The notes beneath the pieces are model-generated. The model worked only from the letters and a program-made list of their open reading frames with translations. It was not told the DNA's origin and ran no database searches. Positions 23,471-34,735 of a stretch of DNA of 64,000 nucleotides are shown here, in pieces. This DNA comes from Clytia hemisphaerica. Taxonomy: Eukaryota > Cnidaria > Hydrozoa > Leptothecata > Clytiidae. Numbering within the stretch: the first letter of the stretch is position 1; the number at the start of each line of letters is the position of its first letter. Location of the stretch: contig CACVBU010000261.1 in the NCBI GenBank assembly GCA_902728285.1, forward strand, positions 131,431-195,430. The letters run 5' to 3'. Position numbers and translations under genes: made by a program.

Positions 23471-23719
23471 ACTTTTCCAGAAAAATTGATATGGGGGGGG
23501 GGAGGGATAACATTTTTTGGAAAGCCGCCCCCCCCCATGGACATGTGACTTTTGATCCCCCGAACAAACAGGTCTAACCCCTCGCCCCGGACAAAGCATC
23601 AGTTGATCCCTCGAGAGCAAGTTTACCCCCCCCCCCCAGGACAAGGCAATTTGAGATTTTTCACTACCCCCCTAGACACTTATCCCCCCACCCCTGTACG
23701 GACATTTTCTGGAAGAGCC
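23471..23719. mobile_element. Word-repeat element, TGTCCGGGGG type, copy 2 (reverse)
   Basis: The ends are TTTTCCAGAAAAATTGATAT and GACATTTTCTGGAAGAGCC. CCCCGGACA and CCCCCAGGACA words recur between them. In reverse complement it matches 13427-13690, including CCAGAAAATGTCCGTACA. Confidence 0.82.
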
Positions 23720-24956
23720 AATTAAAGGCAAAAGCAGTTGAGTAGTTGAGCTCCGCTTCTGACTAGAAAAGCAGGGTAAAAACTAGCCAACTTTAAGCTT
23801 TAAAGAAATAATACTCCTTGAGATTAAACTTTGACTCCTTCATAACTGCTTTAAACTGCATCCCATTAAACAAACCCTTCCCAATTCTTCCGTTCATCCA
23901 GTGAAGAATATATAGAGGAAAGATTCCAGAAAAGTAACAAGAATCTTAGTGCGGAAATGGGAATCTTATACAAACAACGGTACCATGATTCAAAATGAAA
24001 ATCCTAATTAGCAAAAGGTGTATCAAGATCGGTGAAGTTTGATTGAAGCTCTCTTAGTTTGATTTATTACTTTGTTACCCATTCCTTTTACATTCCGACG
24101 GCTTATTAGCAGACGCCCACGCTAAAGCTTAAAGAGCGAGCCAATATCTATCATCCCATCGGGAAGGAAAAGCTGGAACTTTTACTAACCAAACTCATCT
24201 AGCACCAATCAAAATTCATCCGATAAAAAACTGTCATCATTTTAAAGAGGGACTGCTGCACATTGTCAGTTAGGGAAACCATCCAGGATCCTGCCATTCT
24301 ATAAGCCAGCAAAAACTAAATGACACTTGTAAACTTAAGTTTCTTACCATTTTCCATCGAAAACAACCAACAACAATGCTACTTCCCAAAGCCGGAGACC
24401 AAAACAAATTATCTTCCAAGATTATGGCGCCCTTTTGGATCTATTGTTAAGGCCATTTAAAATGGTGGAAAGAGTTGCGGAAAGACAAAGGCGCTCGCTG
24501 CGTCGAGGGTGGTAACGCCAAAACGCCCAGTATGATCTTCCAACAGAAGGCGAGTTAGTTGCCGCGCGAGTTACGTCATGTACTCCACCGCAGCGCATAA
24601 CGAAGCGTGTTTAAATGAATATCTTAATTATAAAGAATCTCTTATGTGCTACTTTCAGTAAACTTCGAGTGCTTATTAAGATGAAGAAGGTAAGAGATAA
24701 AAAATGCGCTGGATTTTATTGAACAGTTGATCAATCATCGCTGAAGTTTGAAAAGTTTTACCGACGCAAAAAAAATTGTCAGCCAATTAAAAGCACAGTG
24801 TGCTTATACTTACTATGTTTGCTACATCGTCTAGGCTAAAAAAAGTGCGAAAAGACACGAACGCCATTTTTTATTGAGTGACGTTATGATTTTTTTGATT
24901 GCGGCCGCGTACAGGAACTCGCCAAATGTTCCTAACTGATTGTGCAGTGGTGTATA
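23720..24956. other. Intergenic with a short CpG-rich segment
   Basis: No gene was confirmed. The stretch 24495-24615 is unusually rich in CG dinucleotides and could be a promoter. On the - strand a possible start context (ATGGAAAATG|GTAAG) sits near 24347-24357, but no downstream exon was linked to it. Confidence 0.3.
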
Positions 24957-25135
24957 GACCTTTTTTCAAAGAGCCCACCCTGTTGAATAATTATGTAGTC
25001 CAGCAGAAAAACAATGATAAAACCATGCATAATTATTACAATATGCATGATACAGTAATTATGCATGGCTCTATCATTGTTTTTATGGCTGGAGTACATA
25101 ATTATTCAACAGGACGTCCTCTTTGAAAAAAGGTC
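24957..25135. mobile_element. Palindromic TA-flanked MITE, copy 2
   Basis: Same family as 2025-2206: GACCTTTTTTCAAAGAGCCC at the left, GAAAAAAGGTC at the right, and shared CCTGTTGAATAATTA and AACAATGATA blocks. Confidence 0.88.
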
Positions 25136-25321
25136 TATGGTGGGCTGGATCTAAATGTCCTTTGTACGGGGGTGAAAATAGGTTAATTTGAAATCTGCTG
25201 TACTGTACACCCCACCTTACCCACCTTACCCAGTGTCTAGGCAGGGTCGTTTCGATTATACAAAAATCATTGCTGAATTTCAATTTGACATGATTTCTAA
25301 GAAATATCATGAGATGGGCGC

Positions 25322-25929
25322 GGGTAACTTGCATCAGTGGAGGCAGGAGATTTGAGGGCATGCATAGCCCTCAAGAAATGAATGACCCGTTTGGTCATTA
25401 AAATACAAAGTTAAATCAAAACAAAAATGGTAGGTTAGAGCTGAAAGCGGAGCTGCGTAGTTCATTTGTTTTGAAATTTTGCTGCTTTGATTGGTCAAAT
25501 GCTATGCAAGTTACCCTCCGCTCCACTGACAGTCAGGCACATCCTGGCAAATGAACGGGGTATTTTTCACTTGCGACCATTGGCAAATGAACGGGGTTGA
25601 AAACGAAAGTGACGTAATAGAGCCGAATACCCAGTTTAATTGAACCGGGTTGGAAATATTTTGCTTCATTTCAAAGAACTGCATAGATGAAATTTTTTTT
25701 CCATGGGTCAATTTTGTCTTCGAAGATTGAAGAAACTTTTAACGAAAAAATAAAGTTCCCAGTTTTCTTCCTTTTTTCCCTTTTTCAGTTTGAAGTTCAT
25801 TTTTATTTATTTTTACGCTTTTAGCCTGAGACGTCCTATCTCACTTACACTGGGTGACGAATACCCCATGCAAATGCTCACCCCGTTCATTTTCCAGGAT
25901 GTGCCTGACTGACTGATGCAAGTTACCCG
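25322..25929. mobile_element. GGTAACTTGCATCAGTGG-family element, copy 1, interrupted
   Basis: The ends are GGGTAACTTGCATCAGTGG and CACTGATGCAAGTTACCC. The body shares GCATAGCCCTCAA and GGTCATTAAAATACAA with the second copy at 52018-52740. It is split by another element at 25530-25911. Confidence 0.8.
25530..25911. mobile_element. Nested word-repeat element, AAATGAACGGGGT type
   Basis: The TIRs are CAGTCAGGCACATCCTGG and CCAGGATGTGCCTGACTG, flanked by ACTGA on both sides (a 5-bp duplication of host element sequence). The word AAATGAACGGGGT occurs twice and its complement once. Confidence 0.85.
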
Positions 25930-26239
25930 ACTTCAGTTCACGGTACTTGCTAAAACTGACTGTTTGTCACAACTGGTTTCACTATTAACAAATAACTATC
26001 TGGTGAAAAAAGGGAAAAATATCATACCTGTGCTGTTTGTAGTTTTGGGAAGAAGAGAAGAGAGGGTTAATAATGTTGTTGTTGTTCTGGAAAATTAACT
26101 CTTTTTGTACTACTTACTGAGCATGATCAATTTGTTGGTGCATTCACTAACTACACAAACATAAAATACTTAGTAGTAAACAAATATTAAACCTCTTTAG
26201 AACTCTACAGAAGACCAGAAACATGATAAAAATTTATAC

Positions 26240-26360
26240 CAGAGCAAGTTTCAGCAAGCATGTGCTCAACAGCCATTAAATTCTCACGAGATGATGTTAC
26301 AAAAGGCTGGTTACACTTCTTGCAGTAGCGTATTTTATTTATTAAGAAAAGTCTTGTTTT
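26240..26360 (-). CDS. Candidate orphan exon with a CxxC motif
   Basis: An open 121-nt segment bounded by an AG at 26361-26362 and a CTG|GTATAA donor at 26239. It reads through RYCKKCNQPFVTSS and ends ETCSG. The CxxC and balanced residue use look coding. No partner exon was found, and neighbouring DNA is transposon-rich, so the gene may be broken. It was not recognised. Confidence 0.33.
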
Positions 26361-26399
26361 CTATCACTTTTTATCTTTGTGAGTGAGTCCACCTTTAGA

Positions 26400-26640
26400 A
26401 TATTGGCCGTAGTACGCCCGCAGCCAAACGCCCACGCCATAATTTGCGCCCCAAAAAATGTCTCGCCACATACATACATACACGGAAGGCTATCGTAATA
26501 CTTTCGCTAAGCGAAATTAATAATGATACGGGATTCAGTTTGTATAAACGACTGGAAGAATCCGGTGTCCCAGCCTTATAGATACCGGGCCTAGCTACGC
26601 AGAAACTTGCGTAGCGAGAAACAATTATTAGCAAAGCAAA
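26400..26640. repeat. Repeat fragment sharing a 36-bp block with 63427-63462
   Basis: AAGGCTATCGTAATACTTTC and GCTAAGCGAAATTAA at 26486-26520 recur almost unchanged at 63427-63462. The surroundings differ. Confidence 0.55.
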
Positions 26641-26782
26641 CTCTCAAATAAATCACCAAATAAAACATTTTTAACACACAAATCCACACACATTTTATTT
26701 TAAAGAATTTTTTTTGAGCAGGAAAAAATTTTAATTGCGATATTGACACTTTTCTTTTGTTTGGAGTTAGTGCACAAAGGTT

Positions 26783-26849
26783 TCTAGACGACTAAAATTT
26801 ACTTTATTGCTTTATTTCTTATATGTCTGAATTAGTCGTCTAGCTTGCT
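26783..26849. repeat. Short hairpin
   Basis: CTAGACGACTAA and TTAGTCGTCTAG form a 12-bp stem around an AT-rich loop. Confidence 0.7.
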
Positions 26850-26869
26850 AGACTACCGTTCGAGTCTTG

Positions 26870-28330
26870 GCTTGCACATATTTCTCCATAGGGAGGAATT
26901 TGGGCCAGTCATTCATATTCACTGATTTCCACGCAAGTTTAGCCAGACTGTATTCGGTCCGTTCTTTGACAGGTAGCCATTTCATATCTATTACGTCAGA
27001 CTTGCGAGAGTAGCTCTTCCGGACGAAGCTAGCTGTGGCATTTTGGACTCGTTGTAATTGGTTGAAAATATTGTGGTGCGTTGTGAATTACGGTATTACC
27101 ATAGTCTATTTTACTCAATACAAGAGATTCTGCCAATTGGCGTCGTACACGGTATGGTAAATATCGTTTGATGAGGGATAGACTCTTCATCGTACCATAT
27201 GCTTAGTGACGATTTTTTTGACATGTTCATTCCATGTTAGGTTTTCGGTGAAGATGATTCCTAACAGCTTGAATAGGGGAACACGCTCAATCACATTTTC
27301 GTTATTTACTTGATTTTGAATTCCAAAAATTATGCCTCCTTGCCATTTGAGATGTGGCAAGAGCAATCGATTTAGTTTTCTGGCGTTTAAATATCAAGTT
27401 CGATCCAGCGACCATTCTCAATTACGCTAATATCCGAGTTCATTTCAGTGACACATTTTCAAGCTCGTTTGGTTGGTGTGGCGATATATAGTCGTGTCAT
27501 CAGCATATTGAACACATTTTGCGGTGGTTTTGTGGTTTTTGTTGCCATGTCGTACACGACAATGTTGAAGAGAATGGGTCCAAGTATGCTTCCTTGGGGT
27601 ACGCCATTAGTAACTGTGAGAATGGATGACTTCTTGTCGTTGATCTGTACGTACTGAAGTCGATTGCTCAGATAGTTGGAGATAACATAGAGTGACTTTT
27701 TTGAGAAGCGTAGTGTGTGAAGTTTTTTATAAGAGTTTCAAAAATCAACTGTATCAAATGCTTTTGAAAAGTCAGCGAGAACTGCAGAGTGATTCGCCTC
27801 GATTCATCGCTTTCAGGATTCGTTTTTGTTTTGATGCAGGTGGTTATTGTGCAGTGACCCTTTCGAAAACCAGATTGATTTTTGATAATAGTCTTCACTT
27901 TCTAGATAGTTTGTCATTTGTGTCATAATCAGTCTCTCGTATACTTTGAAGGATCGGTAATATGGAGATTGGACGGTAGTCGCTCGGATCAGCGGGTGAC
28001 TCAATTTTAGGAATAGGGCTGATTTTCGAGATCTTCCACTGGCTAGGAAAGACGGATTGTCGAATGGAAGAGTTGATAATATGGCCAATGGGACTACAGA
28101 TTTCATCGATGGCGAGTTTAATATATTTCGACGGTATCTGGTCATGGCCAGTTGAGCAGTCGTTTCGAAGATTACATAAGGCTTTACGAACGTCAGCGTA
28201 GGATACTTCGTTTATGTCGAATGGATTGTCTTGTTCAGGTAATTAGTTGATGAGTTGATGAAGGATTTGCTCTGATTTAGGTTTTAAGTTAAGAAGTCTC
28301 CCGGCTGTTGTGTTGAAGTGGACATTGAGT
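26870..28330 (-). mobile_element. Degenerate jockey/CR1-like reverse transcriptase
   Basis: Read on the - strand with many stops and frame changes, the order of reverse-transcriptase landmarks is preserved. These are: a fingers region (PIPKIES then SDYRPISI-like) near 27960-28060; QSGFRKGHCT near 27830-27890; a FSKAFDT-like motif A near 27750; GVPQGSILGPILFN near 27540-27610; and FKLLGIIF-x-LTWNEHV near 27220-27280. It is a dead copy. Confidence 0.8.
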
Positions 28331-29164
28331 GTGTCGGGGTCAGCGAAAGAAAAAGGTATACCGAGGAATAGAGCAATCCACAAGAAATTTTTCCTCTTTG
28401 ATTTTGATTTATTATTGATTTAGCGTAACTATAAAATATTGCGTGACAAGAAATCTGAGAACTTTTCATCGTATCAGCAGTAGTAGTATCAGCAGTTGGT
28501 TTCGGTTGTTGACTGGTTGATGATGGATGGATTTATTGGACTTTTGGCACAGGTTTTGGCACTGACCAAGATTACATTAAGTTTGCATAACTTTAGTGCT
28601 CTTTTCCAAGAAGATTTTTTATTGTTTTCAAGAACTTTACCCCGTAGGGGTTACAATAATGCCATTCTTCTTAAAACTTTACTGTATTGATAAAAGGGTT
28701 GGCCAAGGGAATTTAGATAACAAATAATTTTTGGGGTCGTTGAAGGATTAATCCCCCTAAATTTTGATTGATTTTAAGTAAAAATTAACCTTTGTCCGTT
28801 CGTCCGTTCGTCTGTTACCAGCTTTTCTCGAGATTGGCTCATTTGTTTTTTCTGATTTTTGGCACAAAGATGCAAAATGGCCGTTTTTGCAGATTTGAAT
28901 TGGGCTTTTTCCTCATATTTCTTTGTTTTTTTCACTTTAAAAAATTATTGATAACAATGCCTGAGTCAGTTGTCAATAAAACTTTTGCACTTTTGCAACC
29001 GGAACTTTCTATTTCTTTTCTCCCTACTCCCCTTCCCTCTCCCCATCAACAATCAATGATGAAATTTAATGCATTTTCGCTAACCGCTATATTTTCTTAA
29101 TGATTGTTTTTATTTTTCTTCTTATTGCTATCTAAGTTTCATCATCAGGTAGGTCCATTCAGGA
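28331..29164. other. No gene seen
   Basis: AT-rich DNA. A short CCGTTCGTCCGTTCGTCTGT run lies near 28797-28816. Confidence 0.35.
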
Positions 29165-29395
29165 GGCCCCCCCAGCGGTTTGCGTGATGGCTTGATTGGG
29201 ACTTTTTTCTTGCATGATGGCGTGATTAGAGATTTTGGCGTGATATGTGATAGGGCAAAAATTTGAGGCGTGATGCGTGATTTTGGCTATTTTTGGCTAT
29301 TTTTTGCGTGATGACAAATTTTAGCGATTTTTGTGATGTGTGATGGAGAATTTTTTTTTGCGTGATGGCGTGATTAGGTGTGCCGCTGGGGGGCC
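29165..29395. mobile_element. Word-repeat element, GCGTGATG type
   Basis: The ends are GGCCCCCCCAGCGG and CCGCTGGGGGGCC. The body repeats GCGTGATGG, GTGATGTGTGATG and related words about ten times. CATTCAG lies beside both ends (7 of 8 bases), suggesting an hAT-like 8-bp duplication. Confidence 0.85.
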
Positions 29396-29429
29396 TCATT
29401 CAGCATCTTACTTGTTTTTTGAATTTTAA

Positions 29430-29790
29430 TTGCATTTTTCATCGAAAATTCATCGAAAATCACTCATCCAATTCTCAAAAGAGACTTAATTTTTTCTTGG
29501 GAGGGTTAGATTCGTCTATTTAATTGCCAATTATATGTCTTCATGCCCAGATTTCATGAATGCATCCAACTTGGTATTCTTACCTTATTTTCAAATAATA
29601 CTTACCTGCAAGAGTACAAAAAGGAAAAGCTAGGGAACTTTTTCAAAAAGTAAACACCTTCGAGCCGCCATGACAGTTGTCCTTTTCGGACAAAACTAGG
29701 ACATCAATTATTTTCTAAAACAATTGAAGAACAATGGTCGCTCTCCACCGTTTTTGAGTCGTTTATCCAGTGTGATTATGAATTCCTTGA
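29430..29790. mobile_element. Truncated copy of the 35196-35977 TIR element
   Basis: It shares ATCGAAAAT-x-ACTCATCCAATT, the block CTTCGAGCCGCCATGACAGT and the end GAGTCGTTTATCCAGTGT with the complete copy. The left terminus is missing. Confidence 0.72.
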
Positions 29791-29999
29791 TGAAAATTAT
29801 CAGTTTTTTTTCTTGATTTAGGGTTTTTTTTAAGAAGGACTTATTTTCTGAAAGGTGTGAAAGAGGTGTGGAAAAGGTATCCTTACAGCTCTCACCCTAT
29901 ATACCCGATAGATGAAACTTTGGTTAGAAATGTTAATATTTTCCTTTTCCTCTGACAGCTTCTGGGCGGCACTCAAGGTAACTGACCTAACTAGTTGCG

Positions 30000-30250
30000 G
30001 CCCTTAAGGGTATAGTTTCCAAGCTTCCCAAAATGCACCGTAAAAGTGCACACTGAAAGTGCAAGAAAATGCACTGTAAGGGTGTAAACAATTGGGAAAA
30101 CCGGAGCTAATTGGGAAAGATTTTGAAAAATCAGTCAATTTTTCGCCTAAATGTACCCAAAATTTGATTAAATTTTCTCTGCACTGTAAGGGTCCGATTT
30201 TAAAGGCCGAAAATAAAGTAGATTTCAGATCGAATGCCCCCCCCCCTGGG
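30000..30250. repeat. Repeats of a TGCACTGTAAGGGT word
   Basis: The word and near variants occur four to five times between a CCCTTAAGGGTA palindrome and a poly(C) run at 30237-30246. No clear termini were found; it resembles the word-repeat elements. Confidence 0.4.
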
Positions 30251-30609
30251 ACAGCTTGTAAACCTATTTCTCTGCTTTCTAAAAGGGGTGTGGTGTATGA
30301 CCCAGTGAATTTACGAAATTTCTTTTAGGCTCGCCATTATCAGTATGAGTGTGAATGAAATTTACAACTTACTATTTACGATGTGAAACTAGAAATTATT
30401 TCCAGAATTTCATTCTTAAAAATGTATCGAATAACAATGCAACATGTTTTGAAATTTAAGAAAGTGACAAAAGAATTGGGTTTTCAACACCTTCTATCTT
30501 GTGACTTTGTCCTGACTTTCTTCTTAGCCCAACTTTTGAGATAAATGCAACTATAATTTTCAGAATTTCAGCTTGAATTATTAATAATGTACATATACAA
30601 AATAGTTTT

Positions 30610-30865
30610 CTCCCGGGGGGGGGGATACCTTATTTCATGAGTCCCAGGTAGGGCAGCAAGAACACCAAAATAAAAAAATCAGTACCTCGTAGGGTACCTT
30701 TTTGGAGGGAATTTGGAAAAAAATTGGAAAATTTTAGAAAATTTTGGAATTTCAGTCCCATTCAAGTACCCACTTAAAAAAAGAGTCCCACATAGGGTCC
30801 ATTTTTCGAACTTCAGCGGCACATCCCCGTCGGTCACCGAGGGTAGTACCCCCCCTCCTGGAGTT
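30610..30865. mobile_element. Word-repeat element, GAGTCCCA/AGGGTCC type
   Basis: It runs from a poly(G) tract (30614-30622) to TAGTACCCCCCCTCC. It contains AGTACC, GAGTCCCA and TAGGGTCCATTTTTCGAACT words. The right part is alignable with 34660-34715. Confidence 0.55.
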
Positions 30866-31287
30866 TTCTGTTTTCTGTTCTGACATAATGCTCAAAATAA
30901 AGAAACGCTCTTGAATATACCCTTTGCCTCAGTATAAACCTTCCCTGGCTGAACCTGGTTATATTTCCTTTATCATTGCGCCTGTACCTTACAATATTCT
31001 AGTTAAAAATGCTTCCAACTCAGTTCTTATTTCATTTACCGATAACAGGAACTGATAGTTACTACTAAAAACGCTGAAACACTTCACATTACTCTTCCTG
31101 GTCAAATGAGTACCTTCAGAGGTGTGTCTAGGTTGTACGTCAAAAAAAAAAGACCTGGGCTCGAAGTGGTTTGTCAAAACGCATCATCCATCTTTCATCT
31201 TATTTAAAGAGAGAGAAAGTCCCTCCAAAAGTGTTAAAGAGGATCATTTTTCATGAAGTAATGCATCTGGGATAATTTACGAAAGGA
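30866..31287. other. No gene seen; upstream of the 31.7 kb gene
   Basis: Presumed promoter-side DNA of the gene starting near 31318. Confidence 0.3.
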
Positions 31288-31295
31288 TATAAATA
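31288..31295 (+). promoter_or_regulatory. TATA box
   Basis: TATAAATA lies about 30 bp before a likely transcription start (31315-31325). A clean 5'UTR exon follows, ending at the donor GAAG|GTAAGT (31394/31395). Confidence 0.6.
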
Positions 31296-31662
31296 AGACG
31301 GCGAACGTTTTCAATTCAAATCAGAATTAGAAGTAAAGCAACACAGTAACATCTAAGAATTGAAAGAACATACAAACATTTTACGACTTAGAAGGTAAGT
31401 TACCGATTGCAAATGGTTGTTGGAGCTGTGTTTTTTTTATTCTTACAAAGATTTAGTCACTTTTCGCCTCTACGGTTTCGTGCTTTGAGAGGACTGTGCA
31501 TTGTACTGTAAATTGGATTTGCCTTCAATCTTGCTCATTTGACCAGTTTTTTCGTCGTACTAAGATATGGGTGGTTGATTATTTGGTTAAATATTTCCGT
31601 TTATAGAAATCAAAAAATTATATTTCTTTTATTATAGACATTTCAAAACGCACCACGAAGCC

Positions 31663-32097
31663 ATGTTTAACAGTTGGTCATCCCTCACGTCAGCACTCAG
31701 CAAGCGAACCGAACAACGAAAGCAACACCAACAAGCCCTCACTAAGAAAGATCGTTCCAAGTCACAATGTGATGCGCGCGACCGCAAACAAATCATCAAG
31801 AGGAAGCCGCGTACATTGTCAAACATCACATCCCATAGTGCACCTGCAGACTGCAAAGCTGTCTCGTCTCAGACTTCCTATAAACAATTAGGGTTCACAC
31901 CAATCAAAATTCAGCAACAAAAACCTGAGAAATCATCAGCCTCAAGATTCTCCATTTTCAACGGCGGACAACGGGCACGGAGTTTCAGTGGAAGATCAAA
32001 AATCGACCAACGAAACACGGACTGTCAAAAATTGAATGGTCAAGAAATCCTTCATGCTCAAGTGTGGAGGCAAGCCTATACTTTTGCTTGTCGTTAA
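31663..32097 (+). CDS. Unrecognised basic, Gln/Lys/Arg/Ser-rich protein
   Basis: An ORF of 144 residues with base composition clearly richer in GC than its surroundings, as expected for coding DNA. A non-coding first exon ends at 31394. A 243-bp intron runs to the acceptor TTTATTATAG at 31637, and the ATG follows 25 bp later. The protein is strongly basic and polar (RTEQRKQHQQALTKKDRSK near residues 15-33). It has no signal peptide, membrane segment or known domain, and is probably largely disordered. No family was recognised. The promoter, the 5'UTR intron and the unbroken ORF argue that it is real and possibly lineage-restricted. Confidence 0.6.
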   Translation: MFNSWSSLTSALSKRTEQRKQHQQALTKKDRSKSQCDARDRKQIIKRKPRTLSNITSHSAPADCKAVSSQTSYKQLGFTPIKIQQQKPEKSSASRFSIFNGGQRARSFSGRSKIDQRNTDCQKLNGQEILHAQVWRQAYTFACR

Positions 32098-32745
32098 GAA
32101 GTACTAGTGAACATCTCAAATTTTACTTTTAACAACTTTCATTCTCGCACAAGATTATATTACATGTTTATGTTATTCTGTACCATAGCTTTATTTAAAC
32201 ATGTATTTTTTCACACCATCTATAAAATGTACTAGTTTTTCTTGTCCCGGAAATTTTATTCAAAATATTCCGTAAAATATCCGGTGATGTAAATAAGATA
32301 ATAATTTTGATACAAATTTTGTAAATAATGTCATGGGTGATAATTAATTGTAAATATATATTCTTTATACTCGCCGGTCATGAGAATAGTTTTGACAAAC
32401 CAACTGCCGGTCTCCTGGGTACTGTGGAAAGAACAATCCTTCATTCTCTTTTCAGCAAAAATTAGGGAAAACTGTTTTGTCTATTTTTACCTCCAATTTA
32501 GAAATGAACGGTGTTGTTGAAATTGAAATGCGATTAAAATACAGTAAAACGGATAATTTTTCACATTCCTGGGAAAACTTTCTCATTTCAACTATACAAT
32601 AGAAAAATACCTAGACTTTGATTAGATAAAAAGTAGCTTCATTAAAAAAACTGCAGCCTTTTTTTTCAGTGGACTGGTACCAGAAATGGGTCTTAAAAGG
32701 TTTCTTGGGAATAGTAAGTTTAGCCGTTCTACTTAATGTAAACTA
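32098..32745. other. 3' flank of the 31.7 kb gene
   Basis: AT-rich, likely 3'UTR and spacer. No other feature was seen. Confidence 0.35.
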
Positions 32746-33370
32746 CAGTGGAACCTCTAATTAGCGGACACCATCGGGGAATCGGATTAGTGTCCGCTAA
32801 TTAGAGGTGTCTGCCTTTTGGAGGGTTTTTAGTTTCAGGCTCAAATTTCGAAATTAAACCGTACTAGTGGGTTGCAAACATGAAATTATGGTTTTAGGCA
32901 TTTCCCATAGACATAGGAACATGAAAGGACTCGAGAAAGTTATTTAAACACAGAAAACTACTTTTTTTCAATTGTTCAACAAAAGTGTAAAAATACTAAA
33001 AATAACAACGTCAACTTTAGGGTTGGGAAAGAGCTTGAACAGGAAAGTAAGTCAACTGGGTAAAGGAAAAAACTGAATCTTTGTAAACTAAATTTCGAAA
33101 AAAGCAAAAAAATGGTTTAAAATCACTTATTACTTGTATCTGAAACTATGTTTTCCTCGGTGTCCGCTAATTGGAGGGAAAAAAAACAGGTTTTTGACCA
33201 TTCCGTGCAAAAAATTTTTGTCCGCTAAATGGAGGTGTCTGCTAAATGAGCGTCCGCCTTTGGAGACTTTTTTATAAGGATTTGACTAGGAAACGGCCGG
33301 GGAAAAATATTCTGTCCGCTAATCAGAGGTGTCCACCTTTTAGAGTGTCCGCTAATTGGAGGTTCTACTG
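32746..33370. mobile_element. pogo/Tigger-like MITE with repeated GTCCGCTAATTAGAGG words
   Basis: TA, then CAGTGGAACCTCTAATTAGC, and the mirrored end GCTAATTGGAGGTTCTACTG followed by TA. Seven or more copies of GTCCGCTAAWTNGAGGTGTC-like words fill the body. Termini and TA duplication fit the pogo branch of Tc1/mariner. No transposase was seen. Confidence 0.88.
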
Positions 33371-33568
33371 TACCTAAAAGTCCACTCAAAAATTCAAACG
33401 ATTTTCCGAGCACTGATAGGTTTATTAAACTCAATTAGATCATGATTTTGAGCGTTCAACCAATCAGATTGACTTGATTGTTTTGTGGACTTTTGGATAG
33501 TAAGCCGTAATTACGGTACAGTATTTATTCATTGAAAATAAAAGCCTGTCTCATCATCATGAAATACT

Positions 33569-33822
33569 GTCGTTCTGCATAAGATTCCCTTTCCCACACT
33601 AAGATTTCACTGCCACTTTCCTACCGGAAAAATACCAGATCTCCGGGATGTTGAAAAATAAGCTCGGAAAGTTAGACTGTTTCGTAAGAGACACAAGATT
33701 TCCCGTACTTTTAGAAGAAAACCCTTTCCAATCTCATGCCAGCTATCGCACAAAAAATAGCGGCAAATCCCGGAATGTCAGGAGTATAGTAGTGTGGGAA
33801 AGGGAATTTTATGCAAAATGAC
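33569..33822. mobile_element. TIR element (TTCCCTTTCCCACACT ends)
   Basis: The left end GTCGTTCTGCATAAGATTCC and right end GGGAATTTTATGCAAAATGAC are inverted repeats that include AGTGTGGGAAAGGGAA. It is non-coding. Confidence 0.82.
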
Positions 33823-33828
33823 GGTCGT

Positions 33829-33997
33829 TACTGTAATTACCTATAACAATACAAACGCTCCCTTAGCAACCAAAAGTGCCAAAATCGCAAAATAGGTGGC
33901 TATATCGTAGAAATATTGAGAAATATCCGAGTTTTTGTGATTTTGGCGCTTTTGATTGATAGGGGGCTTTTGGATTGTTATAGGTAATTACGGTAAT
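33829..33997. mobile_element. Small MITE (TTACTGTAATTACCTATAAC ends)
   Basis: The two ends are TTACTGTAATTACCTATAAC and GTTATAGGTAATTACGGTAA. It directly abuts the previous element. Confidence 0.85.
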
Positions 33998-34419
33998 TGG
34001 TCTAGATTTACAGAACGAGTCTTTTGGGAATTGTTGTTTTTAATATTGCAATTAATAGAAAACAGCTTTTTTAAACATTGGTTCGCTTTGAGTCCATCTC
34101 CATCTCCATTCTAGAAAAAGAACTTTGTTGTAACGTTGTAAGAGCTCGATTTGAACTTCATTGAACTTGAGAATATGTTGTCTGGTTTCTGATTCATATT
34201 CAGATTTTGATTCTGACAATTGCTGATGCAAATTATTTAGGTTACCATTTCATTCAGTTTTTTAATCTCAATACCAACAAATTCTCTTGTCTCTCTAACT
34301 ACAAAACTTTTGTTTAATTTATGAATTTTTATACATAGCGATTGTGATTTTTAGAATGCCAACTACCTGGGAGAGACACTCAGATGAAATTAGAAACGCG
34401 GGAACATGCCGCTGATCAG
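33998..34419. other. No gene seen
   Basis: AT-rich spacer. Confidence 0.3.
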
Positions 34420-34735
34420 GGTTCCTTTTTTAGGCTCTGAAGATATCTGACAGAGTCTCAAATTTATTAATTTTCAAGATTTGTATCTGACCGAGGGTCG
34501 ACTTTTGGTTAATTGGACAATTTTCAGGGTAGAAATCAGTTTTTCAATCTCATCTATACATGACGTCATTTTTGACACTTTTCATGGTGACAATGGAAAT
34601 ATTTTCGATTTTTGTCCCGACAGAGTCCATTTTACCCAAACATTTATATGTGACAGGGTCCACTTTTCAAACTCCGGCAGCACGACTCTTTCGGCCGTCA
34701 ATGTCAGTGCCCCCGGGAACAATAGACTTTTTTGA
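34420..34735. mobile_element. Word-repeat element, GACAGRGTCCA type
   Basis: GACAGAGTC, GACCGAGGGTC, GACAGAGTCCA and GACAGGGTCCACTTTT words recur through the element. The right part (ACTTTTCAAACTCCGGCAGC to GTGCCCCCGGG) is alignable with 30800-30860. Its left block GAAGATATCTGACAGAGTC matches 11780-11805 in reverse complement. Confidence 0.6.
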
